A stretch of DNA of 8,621 nt from Candidatus Woesebacteria bacterium (GTDB lineage Bacteria; Patescibacteriota; Microgenomatia; UBA10105; UBA927): assembly GCA_020057765.1 (NCBI GenBank), contig JAGVFE010000126.1, forward strand, positions 1 to 8,621, read 5' to 3'. The position numbers were made by a program, and so were the translations under genes. Under the pieces are notes generated by a model that was not told the origin of the DNA, did not search any database, and saw only the letters and a list, made by a program, of their open reading frames with translations. The first letter of the stretch is position 1; every line of letters starts with the position of its first letter. This document shows, in pieces, positions 1-5,949 of this stretch.

Positions 1-197
1 CGCGCTGGAAGGCTGTGGGGCAAGCGTACAGATATTTAAGTGATGTGTATAAACAAGACGATAATGCCTCCATGGCACAACGGGCACCGGAGCAGGGATT
101 ACGTTATGATATCGCTTCAGCCAATAATGCTCTGAAACCATTAGACGAATATACACCGGAAGAAAGACAAAAAAGCTCCCTCTGGCCGAAAACATAA
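1..197 (+). CDS. C-terminal fragment of an unknown protein (5' end outside window)
   Basis: The reading frame is open from position 3 to the TAA at 195-197, with no stop before the window edge. It is therefore the C-terminal ~64 residues of a longer protein. A GTG at 15 could act as a start but need not. The visible tail is hydrophilic and probably helical (AYRYLSDVYKQDDNASMAQR, later LDEYTPEERQK), without membrane segments or cysteines. I do not recognise a family. Its stop overlaps the start of the next gene (TAATG), so it should be the upstream member of the same operon and translationally coupled to the deformylase-like gene. Function unknown. Confidence 0.55.
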   Translation, partial: RWKAVGQAYRYLSDVYKQDDNASMAQRAPEQGLRYDIASANNALKPLDEYTPEERQKSSLWPKT

Positions 198-994
198 TGC
201 GCACGATAGAAACCATCGCCAGTCCCCACACAGAAGCATTTGCCCACATGCCGCTTCTTCAAAGCGACAACCTGACCAAAGCTGCCGAGATTGACGATCC
301 CCAACACCTTGAGAGAGACCAGCTTCTGCCGATATTGGCGATGGGATATGCCCTCTGTGAAGCCAACCCTACCATCGCAGCTGTGGCTTATACCCAGTTT
401 CCGCCGAACCTATTTGCGATACTTGGCGCAGACGATATGCTTGCACGGATTATCTATTTTTCTCACTTCCATCACAAAAATGTACGTTTGCATGGCGAGG
501 CGCCGATTGCCGTAGGAGGATCACTGTTTATCAACCCGCGCTTAATTGACCAAAGCAATCGGTTTATCGTCTGGAATGAAGGATGCGGGAGTATATGGAA
601 AACCCGGCTTCACATGTTTGTTGCCAGACCAATTTCTGTTACCCTGCGGGGGTATGTATGGAATCATTGGATACAACGACCAATCTATTTCCAAGAAAAA
701 ATTACCCGCACGCTCACTGGCTACATGGAACATGAAATGGATCACTTGGATGGCAGGGACGCCACCGACAGACCTGAGCAAATACTGGACTTTAACGATA
801 TCCCCTCTGGCTTAAACGGACGCCCGGTTGAAAAAATTGCTAATGCAACGGTCCGTTTTGTGCTCGACTATTGGTGCAAAAAAGGGGTGAGTCACTTCCT
901 GGTACATCGGCAAGGGAAACTCCTGGTGGTTGATACAAACGGCGACGCCATCGGGCCCTATACCCGTCGGCAGGAAGATTTCCGCCCTATATGA
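197..994 (+). CDS. Divergent peptide-deformylase-like metalloprotein
   Basis: Peptide deformylases remove the N-formyl group from nascent proteins using a metal held by one Cys and two His. All three family motifs can be traced in this 265-residue protein. Motif 1 is degenerate around AAVAYTQ, with Gln67 kept but the glycines lost. Motif 2 is EGCGS (Glu128, Cys130) in place of EGCLS. Motif 3 is HEMDHLDG (His179, Glu180, His183). The INPRLI stretch before motif 2 also fits the fold. It is much longer than the usual ~170 residues: about 40 extra residues at the N-terminus and about 75 after motif 3. The ATG overlaps the preceding stop, and the gene ends in an ATGA overlap with the next, so translation is coupled. 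The metal site looks intact, but the altered motif 1 and EGCGS suggest a different substrate or partner. It may not be the housekeeping Def. Family assignment is fairly sure; function is inferred. Confidence 0.75.
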   Translation: MRTIETIASPHTEAFAHMPLLQSDNLTKAAEIDDPQHLERDQLLPILAMGYALCEANPTIAAVAYTQFPPNLFAILGADDMLARIIYFSHFHHKNVRLHGEAPIAVGGSLFINPRLIDQSNRFIVWNEGCGSIWKTRLHMFVARPISVTLRGYVWNHWIQRPIYFQEKITRTLTGYMEHEMDHLDGRDATDRPEQILDFNDIPSGLNGRPVEKIANATVRFVLDYWCKKGVSHFLVHRQGKLLVVDTNGDAIGPYTRRQEDFRPI

Positions 995-1797
995 ATAAAG
1001 ACAGGGATATAATCCCGCTGGCAAGCATTAGTAATTATTTCCCCATAGAAATTGCCTCTCCCCCGCCGCACCGAACCAAACTTGATGTAGACCAGGATGC
1101 ATTAATCTCTGCACTTCTGGCAAGCAATACCCGGCGTGACCGTCTACGAATTGCATTTGTGCGCAATGAACCGAAAGTAGACATCGCACCCCAAAATCCC
1201 GGTGAAATAGCTGAAATCACCGCGCATGCTAAAAGCACAAGCGATAAACCAATACCGTCTGCCGTCGCCATCAACCGGACAAGCGGCGTCATCTATCTTC
1301 GAATTCCGTATAAGGATCATGAAACCAGAGTACCGGAAGAAACTGCTAAAACGACGACAAAGGGATTTCATAAAGCACTCTCTTCTGTCCCAAAGGAAAA
1401 ATATAAACATCTCTGGCATACCAAAGATATATCGCTAGATGCTGAAACTGCTGTTTTCACCGCAAAACTTCTAGCTACAATAGCAAGTCCTGCACTATCT
1501 GTTGCCGCTATTAACCTTACAAACATTGTAACCAATTCACATCTGGAATCTGGAGCAGTAAATGTTTTTATGCCTGCATTCGCATATTCGTACGTAAGCT
1601 TTCTTTCATTATTAGATGCATATATGTATCGAAAAGGCACCTTACGTGTAAATAAAATTCGTGAACGTTTTGCTCAAATGTGCGCAAAAGATCCACGTAT
1701 GGCTTTATACCCAACAATGCTCGTCCATGAACTCCTTGTGCCATCATTTCTCTATTCCCTCCGTACCATGAATAAAGATATTTTTGTCGTAAAATAA
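991..1797 (+). CDS. Hypothetical protein, operon partner of the deformylase-like gene
   Basis: I do not recognise this 268-residue protein. It starts at the ATG in an ATGA overlap with the preceding stop, which strongly indicates coupled translation and a linked role. The N-terminal half (to about residue 120) is polar with scattered short strand-like stretches such as GVIYLRIPY. The C-terminal half is helical and mildly hydrophobic (residues ~155-215), but no segment is a convincing membrane helix and there is no signal peptide. The DNA becomes visibly more AT-rich after about position 1370 than in the first half, which may mark a different origin or a domain boundary. It ends with TAA followed by an A-run. 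There is no clear catalytic motif; calling it an accessory factor of the deformylase-like protein is only inference from linkage. Confidence 0.65.
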   Translation: MNKDRDIIPLASISNYFPIEIASPPPHRTKLDVDQDALISALLASNTRRDRLRIAFVRNEPKVDIAPQNPGEIAEITAHAKSTSDKPIPSAVAINRTSGVIYLRIPYKDHETRVPEETAKTTTKGFHKALSSVPKEKYKHLWHTKDISLDAETAVFTAKLLATIASPALSVAAINLTNIVTNSHLESGAVNVFMPAFAYSYVSFLSLLDAYMYRKGTLRVNKIRERFAQMCAKDPRMALYPTMLVHELLVPSFLYSLRTMNKDIFVVK

Positions 1798-1868
1798 AAA
1801 AAGGGATAATTGAAATCACTTCAACGCTACTAAACCATATCACACTAGCTGCCTCTCTTTGATGCCCC

Positions 1869-1909
1869 TTGACAAGGTCTGACCATTGATGATACTTTGC
1901 GACAAGTAT
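1869..1909 (+). promoter_or_regulatory. Sigma-70-like promoter with overlapping inverted repeat
   Basis: A perfect -35 box TTGACA (1869-1874) is followed after 16 bases by GATACT (1891-1896, four of six matches to TATAAT). An inverted repeat, ATACTT/AAGTAT with a 6-base loop (1892-1909), covers the -10 and the expected start point. GACAAG (1871, 1901) and ATTGAT (1885, 1908) each occur twice. This is a plausible operator, perhaps for the HTH protein encoded just downstream. Regulation is inferred. Confidence 0.5.
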
Positions 1910-1928
1910 TGATATCCCCGCCCAAAAG

Positions 1929-1936
1929 AAGGAGGA
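1929..1936 (+). promoter_or_regulatory. Strong Shine-Dalgarno for the HTH gene
   Basis: AAGGAGGA lies 3-4 bases before the ATG at 1940 and fixes that start. It is the only textbook ribosome binding site I see in the window. Confidence 0.75.
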
Positions 1937-1939
1937 CGT

Positions 1940-2137
1940 ATGTCTTTAGGTGATGACTGGCCCGACCTACTCACGGTACGGGAAGTAGCCAAAATCCTGC
2001 GCGTGTCCGCCCTCACGATCAAACGATGGGGCAAACGGGGGAAACTGCCGGCAATCCGCATCAACTCCCGCGGCGACCGCCGCTATAAGAAAGAGGCGGT
2101 CATGTGGCTCTTGGGGCTGCAGCAAAAGGGGCAATAG
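1940..2137 (+). CDS. Small excisionase/MerR-type helix-turn-helix DNA-binding protein
   Basis: This 65-residue protein is almost entirely one winged helix-turn-helix of the HTH_17/excisionase class. The pattern LLTVREVAKILRVSALTIKR gives helix 2 and the recognition helix (residues ~11-30). It is followed by WGKRGKLPAIRI and GDRRYKKEAV, the wing plus the conserved Arg-Tyr-x-x-x-(D/E)-V turn. Such proteins bind DNA as small regulators or recombination directionality factors. No integrase or other phage gene is nearby, so a transcriptional role is more likely than excision. It has its own promoter and strong Shine-Dalgarno, with an inverted repeat at the promoter that could allow autoregulation. 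Its last 38 bases overlap the 3' end of the opposite-strand CoA gene. Fold is confident; target is unknown. Confidence 0.85.
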   Translation: MSLGDDWPDLLTVREVAKILRVSALTIKRWGKRGKLPAIRINSRGDRRYKKEAVMWLLGLQQKGQ

Positions 2138-3089
2138 AAAATTGTCTCAGAAGTTTTTCTGCTGTCTTTTTTGTCTCTGAGGTGATGACAACTTCCACCA
2201 TCCCCTTCCCTGGCTGACCGTAGCAGACCAACGCGCCCACTGGCGCGTGGATGATAACCGGCAACACCAACAGATCTTCCTCGCCGTCGATAAACAAAAC
2301 CTGATGCGTTGATGCGCCAATGCGTTGATGCGGAAGACAACTTCGTATTGCTTCTATCGCCTCGCGGCTGATGAAACCCGGGCCGCTTTGCACGGACCTT
2401 GCCGGCCGGAGACGATTGACCACCTCCGCAAATGGCTTCCGCCCCACTTTGCCGTCGATGATGGAGAGGGTCGGGATGATGCCGGCATCAAGAAAAGTTT
2501 TGGTCGCAATGTCTCCGACGGTAATGATGGTCTTTTTACAACTGCGCTCTATTGAGGCCGTTACAGCAACCCCTTTAAGGACCGTCCCTAATGGTGAGCC
2601 GAGAGTCGCCCGCAATGATTCCGGCATAACCAACCTGCCGTTGTGATCAATTTCACCGTTTCGCATTCTCGTCGAAGAAATAGACCGACCGTCCTCCGCC
2701 GCCACCATGGGTACCTCGATGAGTGCAAGCGATGACAGGGTGGAACCCTGCCGGAGTACGTTGATTCGCTCTCCGGTTTTACGGTTCTCGCGCGTCACGA
2801 TGAGGGCATCCAACTCTTTCATCGAGGCCGCCGGCTCATACGGGTTATCAATAAAAATTATTTTGGCCCGATCAACAAATCCTTGAGTAATCAACCACTG
2901 ATCAACTGCCTTTTTCCGTTTTGTTTGGTCATTGGGATTTGTGATTTGAGATTTATATCGTCGGATAAATTGATCAGACGTTAACCCGATGGTCACCTTC
3001 TCACCCTCGACAAACGCTCTCATTAATAAAGCAATGTGGCCTTTATGGAGTCCATCAAACGTACCGGCAACAAAGACGTGATGATACAT
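2100..3089 (-). CDS. coaD: Fused archaeal-type phosphopantetheine adenylyltransferase / DUF359 (GTP-dependent dephospho-CoA kinase)
   Basis: This protein would convert 4'-phosphopantetheine to dephospho-CoA and then phosphorylate that to CoA, in the cytoplasm. With the start at 3089 it has 329 residues. Residues 1-~150 are a nucleotidyltransferase of the archaeal/eukaryal PPAT type: AGTFDGLHKGH with the HxGH motif at 15-18, and ISSTRMR at 137-143. Residues ~165-320 match DUF359, the family shown in archaea to be a GTP-using dephospho-CoA kinase: VGD at 191-193, IDGKVGR at 211-217, GEEDLL at 269-274, YGQP at 290-293. Bacteria normally use unrelated CoaD and CoaE proteins. A longer start at 3140 adds 17 residues without family likeness, so I chose the ATG just before the first strand. 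No strong Shine-Dalgarno is visible. The end (TGA) overlaps the HTH gene by 38 bases. Both domains appear complete; the two-step activity is inferred from homology. Confidence 0.88.
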   Translation of the reverse strand: MYHHVFVAGTFDGLHKGHIALLMRAFVEGEKVTIGLTSDQFIRRYKSQITNPNDQTKRKKAVDQWLITQGFVDRAKIIFIDNPYEPAASMKELDALIVTRENRKTGERINVLRQGSTLSSLALIEVPMVAAEDGRSISSTRMRNGEIDHNGRLVMPESLRATLGSPLGTVLKGVAVTASIERSCKKTIITVGDIATKTFLDAGIIPTLSIIDGKVGRKPFAEVVNRLRPARSVQSGPGFISREAIEAIRSCLPHQRIGASTHQVLFIDGEEDLLVLPVIIHAPVGALVCYGQPGKGMVEVVITSETKKTAEKLLRQFSIAPFAAAPRAT

Positions 3090-3166
3090 AGTATCTTCAT
3101 GGTACCACAGGGATAAAGGGGGAAATTCCCAGCAAACCAAAACGTATAAAAATGAACAGGTGCAAA

Positions 3167-3268
3167 CTAAGCGAAAGGGTCTCTCAACACATCATACATG
3201 TCTGGAATTTCTCCAATTCTGATGATTTCTTTGAAACGCCCGGGTGGATCTTTTTCTATGGGAGACAT
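3167..3268 (-). CDS. Possible 33-residue small protein
   Basis: A short frame from ATG (3266-3268) to TAG (3167-3169) encodes MSPIEKDPPGRFKEIIRIGE and then IPDMYDVLRDPFA. It begins 11 bases after the stop of the 166-residue gene on the same strand and fills much of the 190-base gap before the CoA gene. The composition looks protein-like and amphipathic, but it has no Shine-Dalgarno and I know no family. It could be a real small gene or the tail of a frameshifted ancestor of the upstream gene. Confidence 0.3.
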   Translation of the reverse strand: MSPIEKDPPGRFKEIIRIGEIPDMYDVLRDPFA

Positions 3269-3279
3269 AAAAACATTCG

Positions 3280-3780
3280 TTACACTTCACGCTCTTTGGA
3301 CTTCTGACGGTGCTCTTTGCCTATATCGGGACCATCGAAAATCCGTTGAATTATTTCAATCAAAGCGTTCGGACTTTCTGTTTTCGGGCAGGAATATACT
3401 GTTACTCCACGATCTTCACACGCTTCGACAAGGTTATCAAACGGTATAAATCCGGACTTGGCACGGTTTTCAAATGATGGATGTGCAATAATGAAAAGAC
3501 TGTTTAGACGTTCTTGTGATAAGGCGGTTTGGGTTAACCAATCCGACACGACATCATATGCAGACCCTGGCTCATCACGGCCTGCACTAAACGTACTCGT
3601 GGTGATAATGGCGGTTCGCCCGCTGTGATCTTCCAGCCATCGATCAAGCTCTTTGAATCGAGTTTCTGCTTCATTCGGAGAGTTTCCGGCATCAAAATAT
3701 TTTAAACCCGTCAAATGCAAATCCAGAAGACTTCCGAAGCTTTGTTTTATGTCTTTGGTTTCAACGAAAACAATATTCAT
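3280..3780 (-). CDS. Hypothetical alpha/beta protein with receiver-like topology
   Basis: This is a 166-residue cytoplasmic protein that I cannot assign to a family. By eye it alternates strands and helices in a (beta-alpha)5 order: MNIVFVE, LKYFDAG, RTAIITTS, SLFIIAH and VTVYSCPK as strands. The helices between them are KQSFGSLLDL, EAETRFKELDRWLED, YDVVSDWLTQ, FDNLVEACED and NALIEIIQRIF. This resembles a flavodoxin or response-regulator receiver fold, but the third strand ends in Thr-Thr-Ser, not a phosphorylatable Asp, so it would be a pseudo-receiver at most. The last ~15 residues are a charged tail rich in Lys and Glu. A good promoter lies just upstream (3810-3837), divergent from the next gene. 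The fold is an inference from pattern; function is unknown. Confidence 0.65.
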   Translation of the reverse strand: MNIVFVETKDIKQSFGSLLDLHLTGLKYFDAGNSPNEAETRFKELDRWLEDHSGRTAIITTSTFSAGRDEPGSAYDVVSDWLTQTALSQERLNSLFIIAHPSFENRAKSGFIPFDNLVEACEDRGVTVYSCPKTESPNALIEIIQRIFDGPDIGKEHRQKSKEREV

Positions 3781-3809
3781 ATCTGCGGGGCAGCGGGAGA
3801 ATACGGCGT

Positions 3810-3837
3810 ACTATAGCACAAACCGTTTCTGTGTCAA
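3810..3837 (-). promoter_or_regulatory. Sigma-70 promoter for the 166-residue gene
   Basis: On the minus strand TTGACA (3832-3837) is followed after 16 bases by TATAGT (3810-3815), the best promoter match in the window. The expected start point leaves a leader of about 20-25 bases before the ATG at 3780. Confidence 0.65.
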
Positions 3838-3873
3838 GCAGAGATGTGTCGAAGCCTGTTGCGAGATTGGGAG

Positions 3874-3903
3874 TTGTCTAAACCAAGAAAACTATACTAT
3901 ACT
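3874..3903 (+). promoter_or_regulatory. Candidate promoter for the gene at 3930
   Basis: TTGTCT (3874-3879) and TATACT (3898-3903) are separated by 18 bases. A second, overlapping TATACT sits at 3893-3898. The pair is back to back with the minus-strand promoter at 3810-3837, so the two unknown genes share one divergent control region. Confidence 0.45.
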
Positions 3904-3929
3904 ACGTCCAGTTGCATCAAGCAGAGCCT

Positions 3930-4460
3930 ATGAGTGATGAAAATCTAATGAGTGGTGAGATTCCAATATCTGTAAGAATCCGAAAATCACTCTTTCAACA
4001 AAGTCCTCGGATTAAAGCTGTTGATGAGCTTGATTCTTGGCGAAAACTGTATGGTCTTCCCAGTGGGGCACCCATAGAAGATATTGTGGGTGCGTTGGCT
4101 GACCATCAGGGCGAAGTCCGTCGCGGCTCTTATTCCAAAGTATCCCAAAAACCTCATGAAAGGAAACTAGAAAATCAGCCATGGTGGAAGCCTTTCGGTG
4201 GAAAACCCAATACAAACGATGAAGTCGTTCGTGTTGCTATCCTCAAACTAGAAAAGGAGATGCCAGGGGCCACGGTAAGGTTTCCAAATCCCGATAAACA
4301 AATCGGCTCCGGAAGAGGCAGAGGCTTGCGCATACAGCGGACTGCTGATGGGTATGGAGCTACGATTGAATTATCATGCGGATGTTCTCTCAGGCGCGAT
4401 ACCAAGGGCACAGACTATTGGTCTCCAAGATTGGACTGCGATGTCCATAATGGTCTATAA
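3930..4460 (+). CDS. Hypothetical protein with C-terminal CxC...CxxH cluster
   Basis: This 176-residue protein (from the ATG at 3930; a TTG at 3912 would add six residues) has no family I recognise. The first ~85 residues are charged and probably helical. Around residues 85-90 comes a Trp-rich stretch NQPWWKPFGG. Residues 110-145 contain basic, glycine-rich sequence (GSGRGRGLRIQR) that could contact nucleic acid. The end carries Cys150-x-Cys152 and Cys170-x-x-His173, spaced like a small zinc-binding knuckle. There is no signal peptide or membrane segment. It diverges from the 166-residue gene, with facing promoters between them. Metal and nucleic-acid binding are guesses from composition. Downstream, deoC begins 55 bases after the stop on the same strand. 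Confidence 0.65.
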   Translation: MSDENLMSGEIPISVRIRKSLFQQSPRIKAVDELDSWRKLYGLPSGAPIEDIVGALADHQGEVRRGSYSKVSQKPHERKLENQPWWKPFGGKPNTNDEVVRVAILKLEKEMPGATVRFPNPDKQIGSGRGRGLRIQRTADGYGATIELSCGCSLRRDTKGTDYWSPRLDCDVHNGL

Positions 4461-4514
4461 ATCCACCTTTTCATCTTGCTCTCTGTTTCCTGTTCATGGT
4501 ACTCTAGATTTAGC

Positions 4515-5213
4515 ATGCTTCACCCCCTTGCCCCCTTCCTTGATCTTGCCAACCACCATGCCAATGCGACACCGGAGGATATCAGAACGCTCTGTGCGGA
4601 TGTGGTTACATACGGCCTGCATGCGGCGTTTGTGAACCCGTGCTTCATCGCGCGTGCCAAAGACGTGCTTGGTGATCGGGCGCCCGCCGGGACGGCAATT
4701 TCGTTTCCCTTGGGCCAGGAAACATTGGCCAGTAAAATATCTGCAGCCAATGAAGCAGTCCAGCTGGGCGCCGATGAGTTGGATATCGTGCCGAATTTGG
4801 GATTGTTCTTGGCCGGCGATACCAACGGGTTTCTCGCGGAGATGACGGCAATCGTCGAATCCGCCCGGATGGTGGGCAACCCATTCGGCAAAGCTCAGGG
4901 CAAGCCCGTCGTGGTGGTCAAGTTTATTGTGGAGTGCGGCCATTTTGACAGCCTGCCCGATGCAAAAAAGCAACTCACTGATGCCGCTCTCCTGATCCGG
5001 CAGTCCGGTGCTGACTTTGTCAAACTTTGTTCCGGCATGGGGCCGCGGGGCGTGTCGCTAGAAGATCTCAAAACGGTTAAGGAGGCAGTCGGCGATACCA
5101 TCAAAATTAAAGTCGCCGGCGGGGTGGATACGCGACAGGAAGCCGAAACCATGATTTCCGCCGGGGCAAACAGGATCGGAACATCCCACGCGGTAGCAAT
5201 CGTAACGGGCTAA
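4515..5213 (+). CDS. deoC: Deoxyribose-phosphate aldolase
   Basis: DeoC splits 2-deoxyribose-5-phosphate into glyceraldehyde-3-phosphate and acetaldehyde, linking deoxynucleoside salvage to central carbon metabolism. The 232-residue product (from the ATG at 4515) is a class I aldolase TIM barrel. GADELDIVPNLG supplies the catalytic Asp (Asp90), GADFVKLCSG the Schiff-base Lys (Lys170), and KIKVAGGVDT the proton-relay Lys (Lys199). The phosphate-binding end reads RIGTSHAVAIV. A TTG at 4476 in the same frame would add 13 residues unlike the family, so the ATG before LHPLAPFLDL was preferred. No Shine-Dalgarno is present; a weak -10-like TACTCT ends nine bases before the ATG. A nine-residue insert NPFGKAQGK (4878-4904) sits in the loop before the VKFIVECG strand and is encoded by a dispersed repeat. 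The stop overlaps the stop of the opposite-strand epimerase-like gene. All key residues are present, so activity is likely. Confidence 0.92.
   Translation: MLHPLAPFLDLANHHANATPEDIRTLCADVVTYGLHAAFVNPCFIARAKDVLGDRAPAGTAISFPLGQETLASKISAANEAVQLGADELDIVPNLGLFLAGDTNGFLAEMTAIVESARMVGNPFGKAQGKPVVVVKFIVECGHFDSLPDAKKQLTDAALLIRQSGADFVKLCSGMGPRGVSLEDLKTVKEAVGDTIKIKVAGGVDTRQEAETMISAGANRIGTSHAVAIVTG
4880..4904 (+). repeat. Dispersed 'TTCG-CAAAGCTCAGGGC' repeat inserted in deoC
   Basis: The sequence CATTCGGCAAAGCTCAGGGC, with its flanks, resembles from memory a short repeat scattered through many CPR and other environmental bacterial genomes, usually met as CCCTGAGC(T)TTG(T/C)CGAAGGG or its complement. Here it spans exactly nine codons (NPFGKAQGK, 4878-4904) in a surface loop of DeoC where other aldolases have no residues. 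The repeat identity needs a genome-wide count. Confidence 0.55.
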
Positions 5214-5839
5214 ATTTTCTTGAGACGTACGATGACTGCTCCAATGTTTGTAGGATTTTTAAAGAGTAAATCAGTTGCCACCAATCGGGATGCTCCGGCC
5301 TCGGTGATGATTTTTGCTGTCTGTTCGTCAATCCCCTCTTCCGCCTCTATGGCAAGGTCCGGATAGTGATTGCGGATGGCACGGATTTTTTCGACGTTTT
5401 CCGTTTGGAGCGCCAGACCGCTGGCGCCCATTTCCGCCATCATCACCAACACCACGTCAAGATTTTCCAAAAACGGTTCAATTGCCTCAAGCGGCGTCGG
5501 CCCGTCAATGGCTAGTCCGCCTTCAACACTTTCTTTTTCCATTTCATCCAAGAACAATCGCGGGTCGTTGGCCTCGACATGGGCAATGATGCGTTTGAAA
5601 CCAGCCGCTACCAACGGCTGGATGTATTTTTCCGGACTTGATACCATAAGGTGAGCTTCCAATTGGACTGATTTGGCTAATTGGACAAATTTGGTAAATT
5701 CCAAAAATGTCGTGGTGGGCGCGAGCGATCCGTCTGCGATATCTATCTGCACCCACTCGGTGTAGGGGGCAACGAGACTAACTTTTTTGACGATTTCGTC
5801 CCAGTCTTTTTCAAAAATAGCAGGGATGATGTCAATCAT
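5210..5839 (-). CDS. rpe: Ribulose-phosphate 3-epimerase-like TIM-barrel protein
   Basis: True Rpe interconverts ribulose-5-phosphate and xylulose-5-phosphate in the pentose phosphate pathway, using a metal held by two His and two Asp. This 209-residue protein keeps the length and order of the family: IIPAIF at the start, QIDIADG, EAHLMVSSPEKYI with the second His (His63), HVE, GPTPLEAIEPFL, and the phosphate-binding end AGASRLVATDLLF. Two of four ligands differ: the first His is Gln31 (before the conserved Asp33), and the VDGG Asp is Glu167 in IEAEEGI. It may bind metal differently, act on another sugar phosphate, or be inactive. The start at 5839 was chosen because 26 further upstream residues (to 5917) look unlike the family. 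No Shine-Dalgarno is seen; TAGACT ends seven bases before the ATG. It converges on deoC with overlapping stop codons. Fold sure, reaction not. Confidence 0.78.
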   Translation of the reverse strand: MIDIIPAIFEKDWDEIVKKVSLVAPYTEWVQIDIADGSLAPTTTFLEFTKFVQLAKSVQLEAHLMVSSPEKYIQPLVAAGFKRIIAHVEANDPRLFLDEMEKESVEGGLAIDGPTPLEAIEPFLENLDVVLVMMAEMGASGLALQTENVEKIRAIRNHYPDLAIEAEEGIDEQTAKIITEAGASRLVATDLLFKNPTNIGAVIVRLKKI

Positions 5840-5949
5840 TTTGTCTAGTCTACTGGAGTTATTTGAAGGATTGCAAGGAGGAAGATGGGTATACCTGGTC
5901 GTCAATGGCAAAGCCATTCCAAAAGATCGGCAGATAGGCCAAAAAGACT

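Noticed and set aside
1808..1824. TTGAA/TTCAA inverted repeat after the unknown 268-residue gene as a terminator
   Set aside because: The stem is only five AT-rich pairs and no T-run follows.
3090..3140. Longer start for the CoA fusion at 3140
   Set aside because: The 17 extra residues do not match the nucleotidyltransferase family, whose first strand begins at YHHVFVAGTFD.
4494..4973. Long minus-strand frames opposite deoC
   Set aside because: They are shadows of a well-supported gene; their translations are Arg/Pro/Ser-rich and show no domains.
5656..5701. 18-base near-duplicate in the epimerase-like gene (TKFVQL/AKSVQL)
   Set aside because: About 14 of 18 bases match, but the segment has the normal family length, so it is probably coding bias and not an insertion.
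5840..5917. N-terminal extension of the epimerase-like protein by 26 residues
   Set aside because: The extension has no family likeness and the family strand starts directly at IDIIPAIF; the ATG at 5839 fits better.
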